A stretch of 59,874 nucleotides of DNA from Paenarthrobacter nitroguajacolicus (GTDB lineage: Bacteria; Actinomycetota; Actinomycetes; Actinomycetales; Micrococcaceae): the NCBI RefSeq assembly GCF_029952445.1, contig NZ_JAQPPK010000029.1:1-59874 (forward strand), given 5' to 3'. Below, piece by piece: positions 37,122 to 45,908 of this stretch. The notes under the pieces were generated by a model, which was given only the letters and a program-made list of their open reading frames with translations, did not search any database and was not told the DNA's origin. Position 1 is the stretch's first letter. Every line of letters begins with the position of its first letter. The position numbers were made by a program, and so were the translations under genes.

Positions 37122-37170
37122 TTGGCAGTTAATGACAATCCCAGAGCTCCACATTGTCATTAATTGCCAA
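37122..37170. terminator. Inverted repeat overlapping the thioesterase stop codon
   Basis: TTGGCAGTTAATGACAAT (37122-37139) and ATTGTCATTAATTGCCAA (37153-37170) form 18-bp arms with one mismatch around a 13-base loop. The right arm contains the stop of the minus-strand thioesterase. It lies between convergent genes, so bidirectional termination is likely; AT-rich arms are unusual for this genome. Confidence 0.6.
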
Positions 37171-37573
37171 GTCGAGGGACGGATGATGCCCCCTGCACAG
37201 CCCTGACCAGGTTCTCCGGCCAGGGCTGTGCGGTGGTGGTTCCTTGGGGGACGTGGACCGTGGTGACCGTCCCGTAAGCGGCGACGTCGCCGGCGTCGGA
37301 CTTCACTTCAAACGCCATGGTCAACGAGGTCCGTCCGAGCGCATGGATCTTCACCGTGGCCGTGATGCGTTGGCCGAACCAGAGCTTGGCCTTGTAATTG
37401 ACCACCTGTTGGACCCGCGGAGCGCTGGGAAAGTAGTCCGGCAAGTCCAACAAACGGAAGAGCTCAGCCTCCGCGGCTTCAACCCACCGCATAATGGCGG
37501 AGTTGTGCTGGTGCCCGGAGGCGTCCGTGTCCACCCACTCGACGGTCCGCTCGACGCACGCTTCCGGAAACAT
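37160..37573 (-). CDS. 4-hydroxybenzoyl-CoA-thioesterase-type hotdog protein
   Basis: 137 residues, a single hotdog domain. The motif VEWVDTDASGHQHNSAIMRWVEAAE matches the 4HBT active site, where an acidic residue follows W-x-D-T-D. It hydrolyses acyl- or aryl-CoA. Last gene of the aryl-CoA operon, 7 bases after the transporter. It could release gentisate or another ring acid from its CoA ester, or recycle trapped CoA. Confidence 0.85.
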   Translation of the reverse strand: MFPEACVERTVEWVDTDASGHQHNSAIMRWVEAAEAELFRLLDLPDYFPSAPRVQQVVNYKAKLWFGQRITATVKIHALGRTSLTMAFEVKSDAGDVAAYGTVTTVHVPQGTTTAQPWPENLVRAVQGASSVPRLGN

Positions 37574-37580
37574 GATCCCC

Positions 37581-38936
37581 CTAGCGCGCGCTGACAGCGG
37601 CGTCGTCAGGATCGACGACGGCGGCTACCGGCGCCTCGGGCTGCGGTTTGGGGATCATCGCGACGGCGGCAGCGGCCAGTACGGCGATCCCGGCGAAGAT
37701 CGCGAAGTTGGCCTCAAAGGGCAGCTTCGAACCTGCAATCCAGCCGCCGATCAACGGACCGGAAATGGCTCCAAGCCGGGCGAAGCTGAGCGCCCAACCT
37801 GTTGCCGTACCGCGGACCTTCGCCGGGTAGTAGTCGGCAATGTAGCCCGTGAGGACCAGCGATGTGGAGATGGAACCCACCCCTGCGAAGGCCACGAACA
37901 GCAGGTTGACCACCATTGTGTTCGGAAAGACCAACAGCATGATGCCAAGGCCGCCCAGGATGTAGAAAACCACCAGGATGAGCTTCTTGCCGTACTTGTC
38001 CGCCGCGCGTCCCAGGAGCAGGCCGCCGATTGCCGAGGCAAGGCTGAAGACCAGGAGGAACGTCAGGGATGAACCGAGATCGTACCCGGCCTTCTTCATG
38101 ATGCTCGGCAACCAGGTGTTCAGCCCATAGACCAGCACCAGGCCACAGAACAACGAGATCCAGAAGAACACGGTGGAGCGCAGATACTTCCTGGAGAACA
38201 TGGTGGTGATGGTCTTCCACCAAGGCTCGGCACCGCCCTGGGCAACGGGAGCCACCGGAACCACCGGCCGGTAGTCGGCGATCCGCAGCCTGGTGGCCAA
38301 CGCCTTGGCCTCTGACCTGCGCCCCTTGGACTCCAGGTACTCCAGCGACTCGGGCAGGAATTTCCAAATGATGGGCAGCAGGACAATCGGTGCGGCACCA
38401 ATGGCAATCACGGCACGCCAGCCGCCGACCGGCAGGACAAACAGGGCGGCGAGTGCTGCTGCCACGATCCCCAGGGAGTAGCCGGAGTACATCAGTCCGT
38501 AGTTGAACGACCGCTTGTTAGGGGCCGAGTACTCAATGGTCAGTGCAGCGGCCACCGGGATGACACCGCCCATTCCTAGGCCGCCAACGAGCCGGAACAG
38601 TCCGAACAGTTCAGGGGTCGGAGCCCAGGCCGCGCCCACCTGGGTGATGGTGAAGATGACCATGGAAGCAAGGAGCATCTTCTTGCGTCCCACGAGGTCG
38701 CTGAGGGTGCCAATAAACAACGCCCCAATAAGCATGCCGATCAAGGCATATGATCCGAGGCCGCCCAGAGCAATGGGTGAAAGGTTCCACTCCTTGTACT
38801 CCGCGAGGGCCGGGAGGACAGCCCCCAGGACGCCGACGTCGTAGCCTTCGGCGAGGATCGCAAGCCAGCAGCAGAACAGCACCAGGCCGGTGGTCTTCTT
38901 GGGCACGTTCCAGTCGTTGACTGGTGCGGTGGCCAT
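37581..38936 (-). CDS. Aromatic acid:H+ symporter (AAHS-family MFS)
   Basis: 451 residues and 12 helices. Helix 1 LAEGYDVGVLGAVLPAL carries the acidic residue used by BenK/PcaK-type carriers, and the GTLSDLVGRKKM loop follows helix 2. It imports benzoate-like aromatic acids with protons. It starts 2 bases after the hydroxylase gene, so its substrate is very likely the aromatic acid activated by this operon. Confidence 0.9.
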   Translation of the reverse strand: MATAPVNDWNVPKKTTGLVLFCCWLAILAEGYDVGVLGAVLPALAEYKEWNLSPIALGGLGSYALIGMLIGALFIGTLSDLVGRKKMLLASMVIFTITQVGAAWAPTPELFGLFRLVGGLGMGGVIPVAAALTIEYSAPNKRSFNYGLMYSGYSLGIVAAALAALFVLPVGGWRAVIAIGAAPIVLLPIIWKFLPESLEYLESKGRRSEAKALATRLRIADYRPVVPVAPVAQGGAEPWWKTITTMFSRKYLRSTVFFWISLFCGLVLVYGLNTWLPSIMKKAGYDLGSSLTFLLVFSLASAIGGLLLGRAADKYGKKLILVVFYILGGLGIMLLVFPNTMVVNLLFVAFAGVGSISTSLVLTGYIADYYPAKVRGTATGWALSFARLGAISGPLIGGWIAGSKLPFEANFAIFAGIAVLAAAAVAMIPKPQPEAPVAAVVDPDDAAVSAR

Positions 38937-38938
38937 GG

Positions 38939-41329
38939 CTACTTCACCAGCAGCGATGCGGCGGCAGACTCGGGAGTCCAGCGCAGGTGGGTGTTGGATT
39001 CTTCAATGTCCGTTTCCTTCAGCAACGACAGGCGGGGGCGGACAGCGTCAGTGCGCGAGCTTGGCGGCTTGCGTCGACCGGCGCGGAACTGCGGTATCCA
39101 TTGCGCTCCGGGCCCTTGGTATTCCTGTTCGGCCGCAGCGTGCAATGTCCACTGGGGATCGTACAGATGCGTGCGTCCCAGGGCGATCAAGTCGGCGCGG
39201 CCAGCCAGAAGGATCGAGTTCACGTCGTCATAGCTGGAGATGGCGCCGACGGCGATCACCGCCACGCCTGCCGGTGCGGCAACTTCCTGGCGGATCCGGT
39301 CGGCGAACGGCGTTTGGTAGCTGCGGCCGAACGCGGGCTTCTCTTCCTTGGCCACCTGGCCGGTGGAGACATCCAGGCCGGCGGCACCGTGTTCAACAAA
39401 CGCCTTCGCGATTTCCACTGAATCGTCGGACGTGTTGCCGCCCTCGATCCAGTCCGTCGCGGAGATGCGCACGGTCAAAGGCTTGTCGGCGGGCCATGCC
39501 GCGCGGACGGCGTCGAACACTTCAAGCGGGAACCGCAGCCGGTTCTCCAAGCTGCCACCGTATTCGTCGGTCCGCTTGTTCGAAACGGGCGAGAGGAAGG
39601 AGGAGAGTAGGTAGCCGTGGGCGGCGTGGATCTCCAGGAGGTCGAACCCGGCTTGCTCCGCACGGACCGTGGAGGCGACGAATTCCGCCTTGATGGCGTC
39701 CATCCCGGCGCGGTCCAGCTCCACGGGTGTCTGGTTTTCGGCGCTGTACGGCAGGGCGGAAGGCCCGACGGCGGTCCAGTTGCCGGACTCGAGGGGCTGG
39801 TCGATGCCCTCCCACATGAGCTTAGTGGAGCCCTTGCGGCCGGAGTGGCCCAACTGCGCGCCGATCTTGGCGGTGGAGCGGCCGTGCACGAAGTCCACGA
39901 TTTCCTTCCAGCTGTCCCGCTGCCCGTCCGTGTACAGGCCGCTACAGCCGGGCGTGATGCGGCCCGATTCGGATACACACACCATTTCGGTCATGACCAG
40001 GCCGGCACCACCCAAGGCCTTGGAGCCCAGATGGACCTTGTGGAAGTCGCCCGGGATACCGTCGACAGCGGAGTACATGTCCATCGGCGAAACGACGATC
40101 CGGTTCTTCAACTCCAGGCCACCGATGCGGAACGGCTGGAACATGGCCGGCGCGGTTTCCGTGAGTCCCTGCGAGGAGGCGAAGTTCCGGTCCACTGCCT
40201 CGGCAAACTCCGGATCGCGAAGGCGCAGGTTTTCCTGGGTGATGCGGCGGCTGCGGGTAAGCAGGTTGAACGCGAACTGGGTGGGGTCCTGGTCCTTGTA
40301 CTGGCCGATGCGCTCGAACCATTCCAGCGAAGCCTGGGCCGCACGCTGGGTGGAAGCCACCACGGGCCGGCGCTCTGCCTCGTAGGCTTCGAGCGCTTCC
40401 TCCACCGTGGGGTGCTCGTGCAGGCAAGCGGCCAACGCAAGGGAGTCCTCCATGGCCAGCTTGGTGCCGGAGCCAATCGAGAAGTGGGCTGTGTGGGCAG
40501 CATCGCCCAGCAGCACCACATTGTTGTGGCGCCAGCTCTGGTTGCGGACGGTGGTGAAGTTGATCCACTTGGAGTTGTTGGTGAGGACCTCGTAGCCGTT
40601 CAGTTCCTCGGCGAAGATTTCGCGGATCCTGGCGATCGCCTTCTCATCGGACACGCCGGGAGGGAAGACTTCGTTGGCGGTCTCGTCGAAGCCCGCCGCG
40701 TGCCAGACGTCCTGATGCATTTCCACAATGAACGTGGAGCCCTCGTCCGAGTAGGGGTAGCCGTGGATCTGCATGACGCCCCATTCGGTCTCCTTGACGA
40801 AGAACTTGAAGGCTTCAAAGACCTGGTTGGTGCCGAGCCACATGAACTTGTTGGTCCGTGGATCCAGATTCGGCTTGAACGATTCGGCGTACTTGGCGCG
40901 GATCTGTGAGTTGACGCCGTCTGCCGCGAGCACGAGGTCGTAGTTGGCCTCGAGTTCCTCCACCGGCGGGGCCAGGGTGCTGAACCGCACGTCAACGTTC
41001 AGTTCGATGCAGCGGCGCTGGAGCAGTTCCAGGAGTTCCTTGCGGCTCATGGCGGCGAATCCCTGGCCACCCACGGTCTTCATTTCGCCCCGGAAATGGA
41101 TGTCGATGTCCGACCAGCGGGCGAAGCGGCGGCTCATGTATTCGGCCACCACGGGATCGGCGTTGCCGATCCCACCCAGCGTCTCATCCGAAAATACGAC
41201 GCCGAAGCCAAAGGTATCGCTCGCAGCGTTGCGTTCCCACAGGGTGATGTCGTGGGACGGATCCAGCTGCTTCATCAATGCTGCGAAGTACAGGCCCCCG
41301 GGCCCGCCTCCTACGATTGCGATTTTCAT
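38939..41329 (-). CDS. Bifunctional salicylyl-CoA 5-hydroxylase / OYE-type oxidoreductase fusion
   Basis: About 796 residues. Residues 1-400 form an FAD aromatic hydroxylase (MKIAIVGGGPGGLYFAALMK; LLGDAAHTAHFSIGSGTKLAMED). Residues ~405-760 form an Old Yellow Enzyme domain (LKNRIVVSPMDMYS; QLGHSGRKG; IHAAHGYLLSSFLSP). This fusion is known from salicylyl-CoA 5-hydroxylase and 2-aminobenzoyl-CoA monooxygenase/reductase. ATG at 41335 is two codons upstream of the one chosen. It sits directly after the CoA ligase gene, so it hydroxylates, and possibly reduces, the aryl-CoA product. Confidence 0.9.
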   Translation of the reverse strand: MKIAIVGGGPGGLYFAALMKQLDPSHDITLWERNAASDTFGFGVVFSDETLGGIGNADPVVAEYMSRRFARWSDIDIHFRGEMKTVGGQGFAAMSRKELLELLQRRCIELNVDVRFSTLAPPVEELEANYDLVLAADGVNSQIRAKYAESFKPNLDPRTNKFMWLGTNQVFEAFKFFVKETEWGVMQIHGYPYSDEGSTFIVEMHQDVWHAAGFDETANEVFPPGVSDEKAIARIREIFAEELNGYEVLTNNSKWINFTTVRNQSWRHNNVVLLGDAAHTAHFSIGSGTKLAMEDSLALAACLHEHPTVEEALEAYEAERRPVVASTQRAAQASLEWFERIGQYKDQDPTQFAFNLLTRSRRITQENLRLRDPEFAEAVDRNFASSQGLTETAPAMFQPFRIGGLELKNRIVVSPMDMYSAVDGIPGDFHKVHLGSKALGGAGLVMTEMVCVSESGRITPGCSGLYTDGQRDSWKEIVDFVHGRSTAKIGAQLGHSGRKGSTKLMWEGIDQPLESGNWTAVGPSALPYSAENQTPVELDRAGMDAIKAEFVASTVRAEQAGFDLLEIHAAHGYLLSSFLSPVSNKRTDEYGGSLENRLRFPLEVFDAVRAAWPADKPLTVRISATDWIEGGNTSDDSVEIAKAFVEHGAAGLDVSTGQVAKEEKPAFGRSYQTPFADRIRQEVAAPAGVAVIAVGAISSYDDVNSILLAGRADLIALGRTHLYDPQWTLHAAAEQEYQGPGAQWIPQFRAGRRKPPSSRTDAVRPRLSLLKETDIEESNTHLRWTPESAAASLLVK

Positions 41330-41343
41330 GGTCATGCTCCTTT

Positions 41344-43014
41344 TCAGGCCTGGCTCTGGCCGGCAGGGGTAAGTTCGTTTGTGCTTGGGATGTCCTGTGC
41401 GAGGACGCGGTCGCGCAGCTTGAAGTGCTGCAGCTTGCCGCTGGGATTGCGCGGAAGTTCGGTGACGAAGCGGACATCGCGCGGGTATTTGTACGGAGCG
41501 ATGGTTTGCTTCACGAAATCCTGGATTTCCTTGCGCTTGGCGGCGTCGCCGGTGACTCCGTCGCGCAGGACGACGAAGGCGCAGACGATGCTGCCGCGTT
41601 CCTCGTCCGGGATTCCGATAACCGCGTTTTCCACCACATCCGGGTGCTGGTCGATGGCCGATTCAACCTCGGGGCCGCCGATGTTGTAGCCGGAGGAGAC
41701 GATCATGTTGTCCGAGCGGGCCTGGTAGGTGAAGTACCCGTCGTCGTCCATGGCGAAGGTGTCCCCCGTGACGTTCCAGCCACGGACCACGTAGTTGGCC
41801 TGCCGGGGATCGTCCAGGTAACGGCAGCCGGTGGGGCCGATGACCGCAAGGCGGCCGATGTTTCCCGGGCCGAGTTCATTGCCGTCGTTGTCCAAAATGG
41901 TGGCCCTGAAGCCTGGCACGGCCCGCCCGGTGGTGCCCGGCCGGATGTCGTCTCCGGCGGCGGAGATAAACACGTGCAACATTTCCGTGGCCCCGATGCC
42001 GTTGACCAGGCGCAGCCCTGTCGCCTCACGGACAGCTTCCCAGGTCTCCTTGGAAAGGTGCTCTCCGGCGGAGACGGCAACCCTCAAGCCACGAAGGAGG
42101 TCTCCGCGCTTCTCCTTCAGGATGGCCCTGTATGCCGTGGGGGCGGTGAAGAGGATGGTGGCGCCTGCCGCGGCAGCGTGCCCGGCCAGTTCCACAGGCC
42201 CGGCCTTCTCCGTCAGGAGCGACGACGCGCCGAACCTCAGCGGGAAGACCACCAGGCCGCCCAAGCCGAAGGTGAAGGCCAACGGAGGCGATCCGGCAAA
42301 AACATCATCCGCCGTGGGCTCGAGGATGTAGCGGGCGAAGGTGTCGGCATTGGCCAGGATGTCCCGGTGGAAATGCATGGTCACTTTCGGCACACCGGTG
42401 GTCCCCGACGTCGGACCCAGCAGGGCAACGTCGTCTGCGGAGGTGTCCACAGCCGTGAACTCCCCGTTTTTGCGCCCGCAACGGGAGGTGAGGTCGTCGC
42501 CGTCGTCTGCTCCGTAGGTGAGGACTGCAACGTCGTCCCCCGCCGCAACCACGAGCTCGTCCACAAAGCGGTGGTCGGAAATGGCCACTACGGGCTTGGT
42601 GAGCTGGATCAGGGTGGAGACCTCGGTGGAGCGCAGCATGGGCATGGTGGTAACCACCACGGCGCCGGCCTTCAGGACGCCGAGCCAAGCTGCGACGATC
42701 CACGGGTTGTTGGGGCCGCGCAGCAGGACGCGGTTGCCGGGAACAACCCCGAGGTCTTCGGTGAGGACCTGGGCTACCTGGTTGGAGTGTTGCTGGAGCT
42801 CGCCGTAGCTCCAGACTTCGCCGTCTGCAGTGCGGAGGGCCGGGCGGTCGGCTCCGTACTGGGCGACGGCGTCGTCGATCAGTACAGCGGCTGCGTTGAG
42901 TCGTTCGGGGTAGTGGAGTTCGGGGAGGGTGAATTCAAGCGCAGGCCAGGTATCGGCGGGCGGCAAGTGGTCGCGGGTGAACGTGTCCACGTGGGCCGAT
43001 GGCAACATGCTCAT
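41344..43014 (-). CDS. Benzoate/2-aminobenzoate-CoA ligase-like enzyme
   Basis: 556-residue ANL-superfamily ligase: ATP + aromatic acid + CoA give aryl-CoA. Visible motifs: P-loop LGPTSGTTGVPKVTMHFH, hinge and adenylation motif GYFTYQARSDNMIVSSGYNI, and the C-terminal catalytic lysine in NPSGKLQHF. Family pattern is that of benzoate-CoA ligases. It precedes the salicylyl-CoA hydroxylase by 8-14 bases, so salicylate or anthranilate are the best guesses for the acid. Confidence 0.9.
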   Translation of the reverse strand: MSMLPSAHVDTFTRDHLPPADTWPALEFTLPELHYPERLNAAAVLIDDAVAQYGADRPALRTADGEVWSYGELQQHSNQVAQVLTEDLGVVPGNRVLLRGPNNPWIVAAWLGVLKAGAVVVTTMPMLRSTEVSTLIQLTKPVVAISDHRFVDELVVAAGDDVAVLTYGADDGDDLTSRCGRKNGEFTAVDTSADDVALLGPTSGTTGVPKVTMHFHRDILANADTFARYILEPTADDVFAGSPPLAFTFGLGGLVVFPLRFGASSLLTEKAGPVELAGHAAAAGATILFTAPTAYRAILKEKRGDLLRGLRVAVSAGEHLSKETWEAVREATGLRLVNGIGATEMLHVFISAAGDDIRPGTTGRAVPGFRATILDNDGNELGPGNIGRLAVIGPTGCRYLDDPRQANYVVRGWNVTGDTFAMDDDGYFTYQARSDNMIVSSGYNIGGPEVESAIDQHPDVVENAVIGIPDEERGSIVCAFVVLRDGVTGDAAKRKEIQDFVKQTIAPYKYPRDVRFVTELPRNPSGKLQHFKLRDRVLAQDIPSTNELTPAGQSQA

Positions 43015-43057
43015 GGCCGTTCCTTTCAGTGGTGCGTCGTTGAAGCTGGGGGTGGGG

Positions 43058-43924
43058 TTAAGCGCGGATCATGCCTTCTTGGGCGACTGTTGCCAGGAGC
43101 CTTCCTTGCCGGTCGAAGAACCGGCCCATGGCGAGGCCCCTGTTGCTTTGGCCGGATATGGCTTCCTGGGCATACAGGACCCATTTGTCAGCGCGGCCGT
43201 CGCGGTGGAACCACATGGAGTGGTCCAGGCTGGCCGTTGCGAGTCCGGGGCTGGACCAGTTAAGGCCGTTGACCCGCAGCAGCGGCTCCAAAATCGTGTA
43301 ATCGCAGACGTAAGCCAGCGCTGTGCGGTGGAGGTCGGCGTCGTCAGGCAGCGCATCAAAGGCTTTGATCCAGATGGCCTGCTGGGGCACCTGACCGCCC
43401 TCCAGTTCGATGTATACCGGTCCGGGAATATGCCTCATGTCGAAGCTCCGGCCGGTCGACCAGTACTCTGCGGCGGCCCCGTCGGTTCCGTCCAGGGCCT
43501 CCGCTGCGGTCCGTAGCGATTCAGGCTCGACGGCGGCAGGCGCCTCGGGCTGGAAGTCCGGGCCGTTCTCGGGAACCTGGAAAGAACCCATGGCGGCGTA
43601 AACGGCTTTGCCGTTCTGGAACCCGCGGACCGTCCGTGTGGAATATCCGCGGCCATCCCGCAAACGCTCCACCTCATAGCGGACGCTGGAACCGATATCC
43701 ACAGGGCGCATGAAATAGCTGTGCATCGAGTGCAGCGTCCTGTCAGCATCAACGGACCGCATCATTGCGGCCGCAGCCTGTGCCACCATGTCTCCACCAT
43801 AGGCTTTTGGCCACGGCACGTACTGGGTGGTTGCTTCGTATGCTTCGTCGAAGACCCCAGCGTCAACCTGCGTGAGCTCCACGGCCTTCAGGAAGGTCTC
43901 CGAGGTGAGGGTTCCAGTAATCAT
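43058..43924 (-). CDS. Acyl-CoA thioesterase II (TesB-like)
   Basis: 288 residues with two tandem hotdog domains. The N-terminal half contains VPWPKAYGGDMVAQA and MHSYFMRPVDIGSSVRYEVE; the C-terminal half contains GLATASLDHSMWFHRDGRADKW with the catalytic acidic residue. Cleaves medium- or aryl-CoA esters. It starts 3 bases after the cupin gene in the aryl-CoA operon. A second, single-hotdog thioesterase ends the same operon. Confidence 0.9.
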   Translation of the reverse strand: MITGTLTSETFLKAVELTQVDAGVFDEAYEATTQYVPWPKAYGGDMVAQAAAAMMRSVDADRTLHSMHSYFMRPVDIGSSVRYEVERLRDGRGYSTRTVRGFQNGKAVYAAMGSFQVPENGPDFQPEAPAAVEPESLRTAAEALDGTDGAAAEYWSTGRSFDMRHIPGPVYIELEGGQVPQQAIWIKAFDALPDDADLHRTALAYVCDYTILEPLLRVNGLNWSSPGLATASLDHSMWFHRDGRADKWVLYAQEAISGQSNRGLAMGRFFDRQGRLLATVAQEGMIRA

Positions 43925-43927
43925 GGC

Positions 43928-44410
43928 CTACGCCCTGCGGTAATCGGCGAGGATCTCGTCAGGAACGTCTTCCAGGTTGACCACGAGGTTTTCCGGGGTG
44001 CGGGCGGTCAGCCAGACGAGCTCTTCGGTGACGGACATGTTGGCCTCGACGTGGGGCATGAACGGGGGCACGAAGACCCAGTCGCCGGCCTTCATGTCCA
44101 GGAACTCCGAGTAGTTCTCGCCGAAGTAGATCCGGCCGTGGCCGCGGAGCACGTAGCCGCCGGTTTCGGCTTCTCCGTGGTGGTGAGGGAGCGAGCGGTA
44201 GCCGGGGGTGTTGGACACCTGGCCGAACCAGATCTTGGTTGCCGGGGTGTGCTGGATACTGACACCCGAGACCCGGATGCAGTCGCCGGACTGGGCAGTG
44301 TTGGTGTCCTCTTCTCCGGCGCGGGTGACCACCGGGACAACCTTGCCATCAGGCTGGGCGTAAATGGAGTTGTCGCCCTCAAGGACGTATTCAGTGGTGG
44401 ACTGGCTCAT
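43928..44410 (-). CDS. Small single-domain cupin, possible ring-cleavage or accessory enzyme
   Basis: 160 residues with one cupin barrel. The metal motif reads HHHGEAETGGYVLRGHGRIYF (histidine cluster plus glutamate) and a second motif is FVPPFMPHVEAN (histidine). Gentisate dioxygenases have two cupin domains and about 350 residues, so this is not a standard one. It lies between the FAH-hydrolase and thioesterase genes of the aryl-CoA operon. A ring-cleaving dioxygenase, isomerase or product-binding role is possible. Confidence 0.75.
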   Translation of the reverse strand: MSQSTTEYVLEGDNSIYAQPDGKVVPVVTRAGEEDTNTAQSGDCIRVSGVSIQHTPATKIWFGQVSNTPGYRSLPHHHGEAETGGYVLRGHGRIYFGENYSEFLDMKAGDWVFVPPFMPHVEANMSVTEELVWLTARTPENLVVNLEDVPDEILADYRRA

Positions 44411-44436
44411 GGGGTTCTCCTTTGAATGGGTGGGTT

Positions 44437-45273
44437 TCAGGCGTTTGCCGCGACGGATGAATGGATCCGGAAGGTGTTCTCCAGGCAGCCGATTCCGTCG
44501 ATTTCGGTGGTGAGGATGTCCCCGTCCTGAAGGAAGCGGGGCGGGGTCATGCCCATGCCGACTCCTCCGGGCGTCCCCGTCAGGACGAGGTCACCAGGAC
44601 GAAGGATGGTGAACTGGGAAATGTAGGACAACAGCTGCGCGGGGCCGAACACCAGGGTGCTGGTGTTCCCTTGCTGCACGAGCTCGCCGTTGACGTAGCC
44701 GCGGACATCGAAGTGGCCGCCGGCCTCGTCTGGCGTGACCATGACCGGGCCCACGGGGGTAGTTGCGTCCCAGGCCTTTCCTTGGAACCACTGCAGGGTG
44801 CGGTTCTGCCAGTCGCGCATGGAGACATCATTGGCGACCGTGTACCCGGCGATGGCTTCGCGGGCCTGGTCCTCATCGGCGCGGTACAGCTCGGAACCCA
44901 CGACGACGGCCAGCTCGGCTTCCCAGTCGACGCGGCCGCTGCCGTGGACTTCCACGGCGTCGTTGGCGCCTACCAGGGTATCGGCGTACTTGGCGAACAG
45001 GGTGGGGTATTCCGGGAGTTCGCGGCCCATTTCCTGGATGTGGTCGCCGTAGTTCAGTCCGCAGCAGATCACTTTGCGAGCGTTCGGCGTAAGGGCCGCG
45101 TACTCAGGGTTGCCGATGGTTTCTCCGGCCGCCGCGTCCACAACGGCGCGCCAATCCGGCTGTCCCAGGAGCGCGCCAACATCACTGGCCGGAAGCGCGA
45201 GGTAGGTGGCGTCGCCCGTGGCGATTGCCGCCGTCGTACCTCCGCTGGCCGTTCGCAAGGTGGCGAGTTTCAT
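44437..45273 (-). CDS. Fumarylacetoacetate hydrolase-family protein
   Basis: 278 residues. Metal and substrate motifs of the FAH/fumarylpyruvate hydrolase family are present: CGLNYGDHIQEMGRE, DWEAELAVVVG, and GPVMVTPDEAG with LVLTGTPGGVGMGM. Such enzymes split fumarylpyruvate, or act as hydratases or decarboxylases of ring-fission products. The ATG at 45273 follows AAGGGAA; the frame runs further upstream into the divergent promoter without a ribosome site. First gene of the operon. Confidence 0.9.
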   Translation of the reverse strand: MKLATLRTASGGTTAAIATGDATYLALPASDVGALLGQPDWRAVVDAAAGETIGNPEYAALTPNARKVICCGLNYGDHIQEMGRELPEYPTLFAKYADTLVGANDAVEVHGSGRVDWEAELAVVVGSELYRADEDQAREAIAGYTVANDVSMRDWQNRTLQWFQGKAWDATTPVGPVMVTPDEAGGHFDVRGYVNGELVQQGNTSTLVFGPAQLLSYISQFTILRPGDLVLTGTPGGVGMGMTPPRFLQDGDILTTEIDGIGCLENTFRIHSSVAANA

Positions 45274-45408
45274 TGCGTTTCCCTTCAGGTTTTTGGATGT
45301 GTCGACTTTTTTACGATCGTCACATATGCTCAACGTAGCACGGCGGAAATGATCTGCACAGGGGCTTCCCGAAAGTTTTTGCAGTTGCCACAACCGAGGA
45401 GGAACAGC
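45274..45408. promoter_or_regulatory. Divergent promoter region between aryl-CoA operon and RidA gene
   Basis: 135 bp. It contains the 8-bp palindrome ACGATCGT (45313-45320) in an AT-richer block and the RidA ribosome site (GAGGAGGAA). PaaX or another regulator probably binds here; no PaaX consensus could be fixed by eye. Confidence 0.45.
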
Positions 45409-45807
45409 ATGAGCCACACAACAATCAACCCGGAGTCACTGGCCAAACCATCCGGCTACGCGCACGGAATCCTGGCCGGCAACACGGTCTTCCTGGGCGG
45501 ACAGACGGCCTTGGACAAAAACATGAACATCGTTCCCGGCGGAATCGTGGAGCAGTTCAAGCAGGCATTCACCAACGTCCTCACCACGTTGCGTGAGGCC
45601 GGCGGCGAGCCCGAAGACCTGGTCAACGTGACCATCTACCTCACCGACGTGGACGACTACATGGCCAACGGCCGCGAAATCGGACGCCTTTGGCGTGAAA
45701 TGGCCGGCTCGCAGTACCCCGCGATGGCGGGCATCGGCGTCACGCGGCTGTGGCAAAAAGAGGCTTTGATCGAAATCCAGGGCATCGCGGTAATTCCGGA
45801 GCGCTAA
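45409..45807 (+). CDS. RidA-family protein (reactive enamine/imine deaminase type)
   Basis: 132 residues of the YjgF/YER057c/UK114 fold: PSGYAHGILAGNTVFLGGQTALD, PEDLVNVTIYLTDVDDY and QYPAMAGIGVTRLWQKEALIEIQGIAV. The usual catalytic arginine before the V-x-V-L strand seems replaced (GVTRLWQ), so exact class is unclear. Divergent from the aryl-CoA operon by 135 bp. RidA relatives include 2-aminomuconate deaminase, so a role on an amino ring-fission product is possible. Confidence 0.85.
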   Translation: MSHTTINPESLAKPSGYAHGILAGNTVFLGGQTALDKNMNIVPGGIVEQFKQAFTNVLTTLREAGGEPEDLVNVTIYLTDVDDYMANGREIGRLWREMAGSQYPAMAGIGVTRLWQKEALIEIQGIAVIPER

Positions 45808-45908
45808 GAGCTGCGGCAGCTATTTCCGAGAGCTGAGTTCGGTTCCATAATGGCCCTGAGGGTGTCAGAACCCTGTCGCCCTCAAGCTGGCGAACAAAAG
45901 GAACCATC

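Noticed and set aside
37122..37170. Third copy of the pca-region palindromic element
   Set aside because: The arms share no sequence with ACCCAACTA-GTGACAG; it is a different inverted repeat.
39617..40909. 430-residue plus-strand open frame opposite the salicylyl-CoA hydroxylase
   Set aside because: Antisense shadow; no ribosome site or family pattern.
41278..43263. 661-residue plus-strand open frame opposite the CoA ligase
   Set aside because: Longest shadow in the window; the ligase on the other strand has all ANL motifs and correct spacing in its operon.
43928..44410. 3-hydroxyanthranilate 3,4-dioxygenase assignment for the cupin
   Set aside because: Size is near, but the metal-motif context and C-terminus do not follow that family, so only a generic cupin call is justified.
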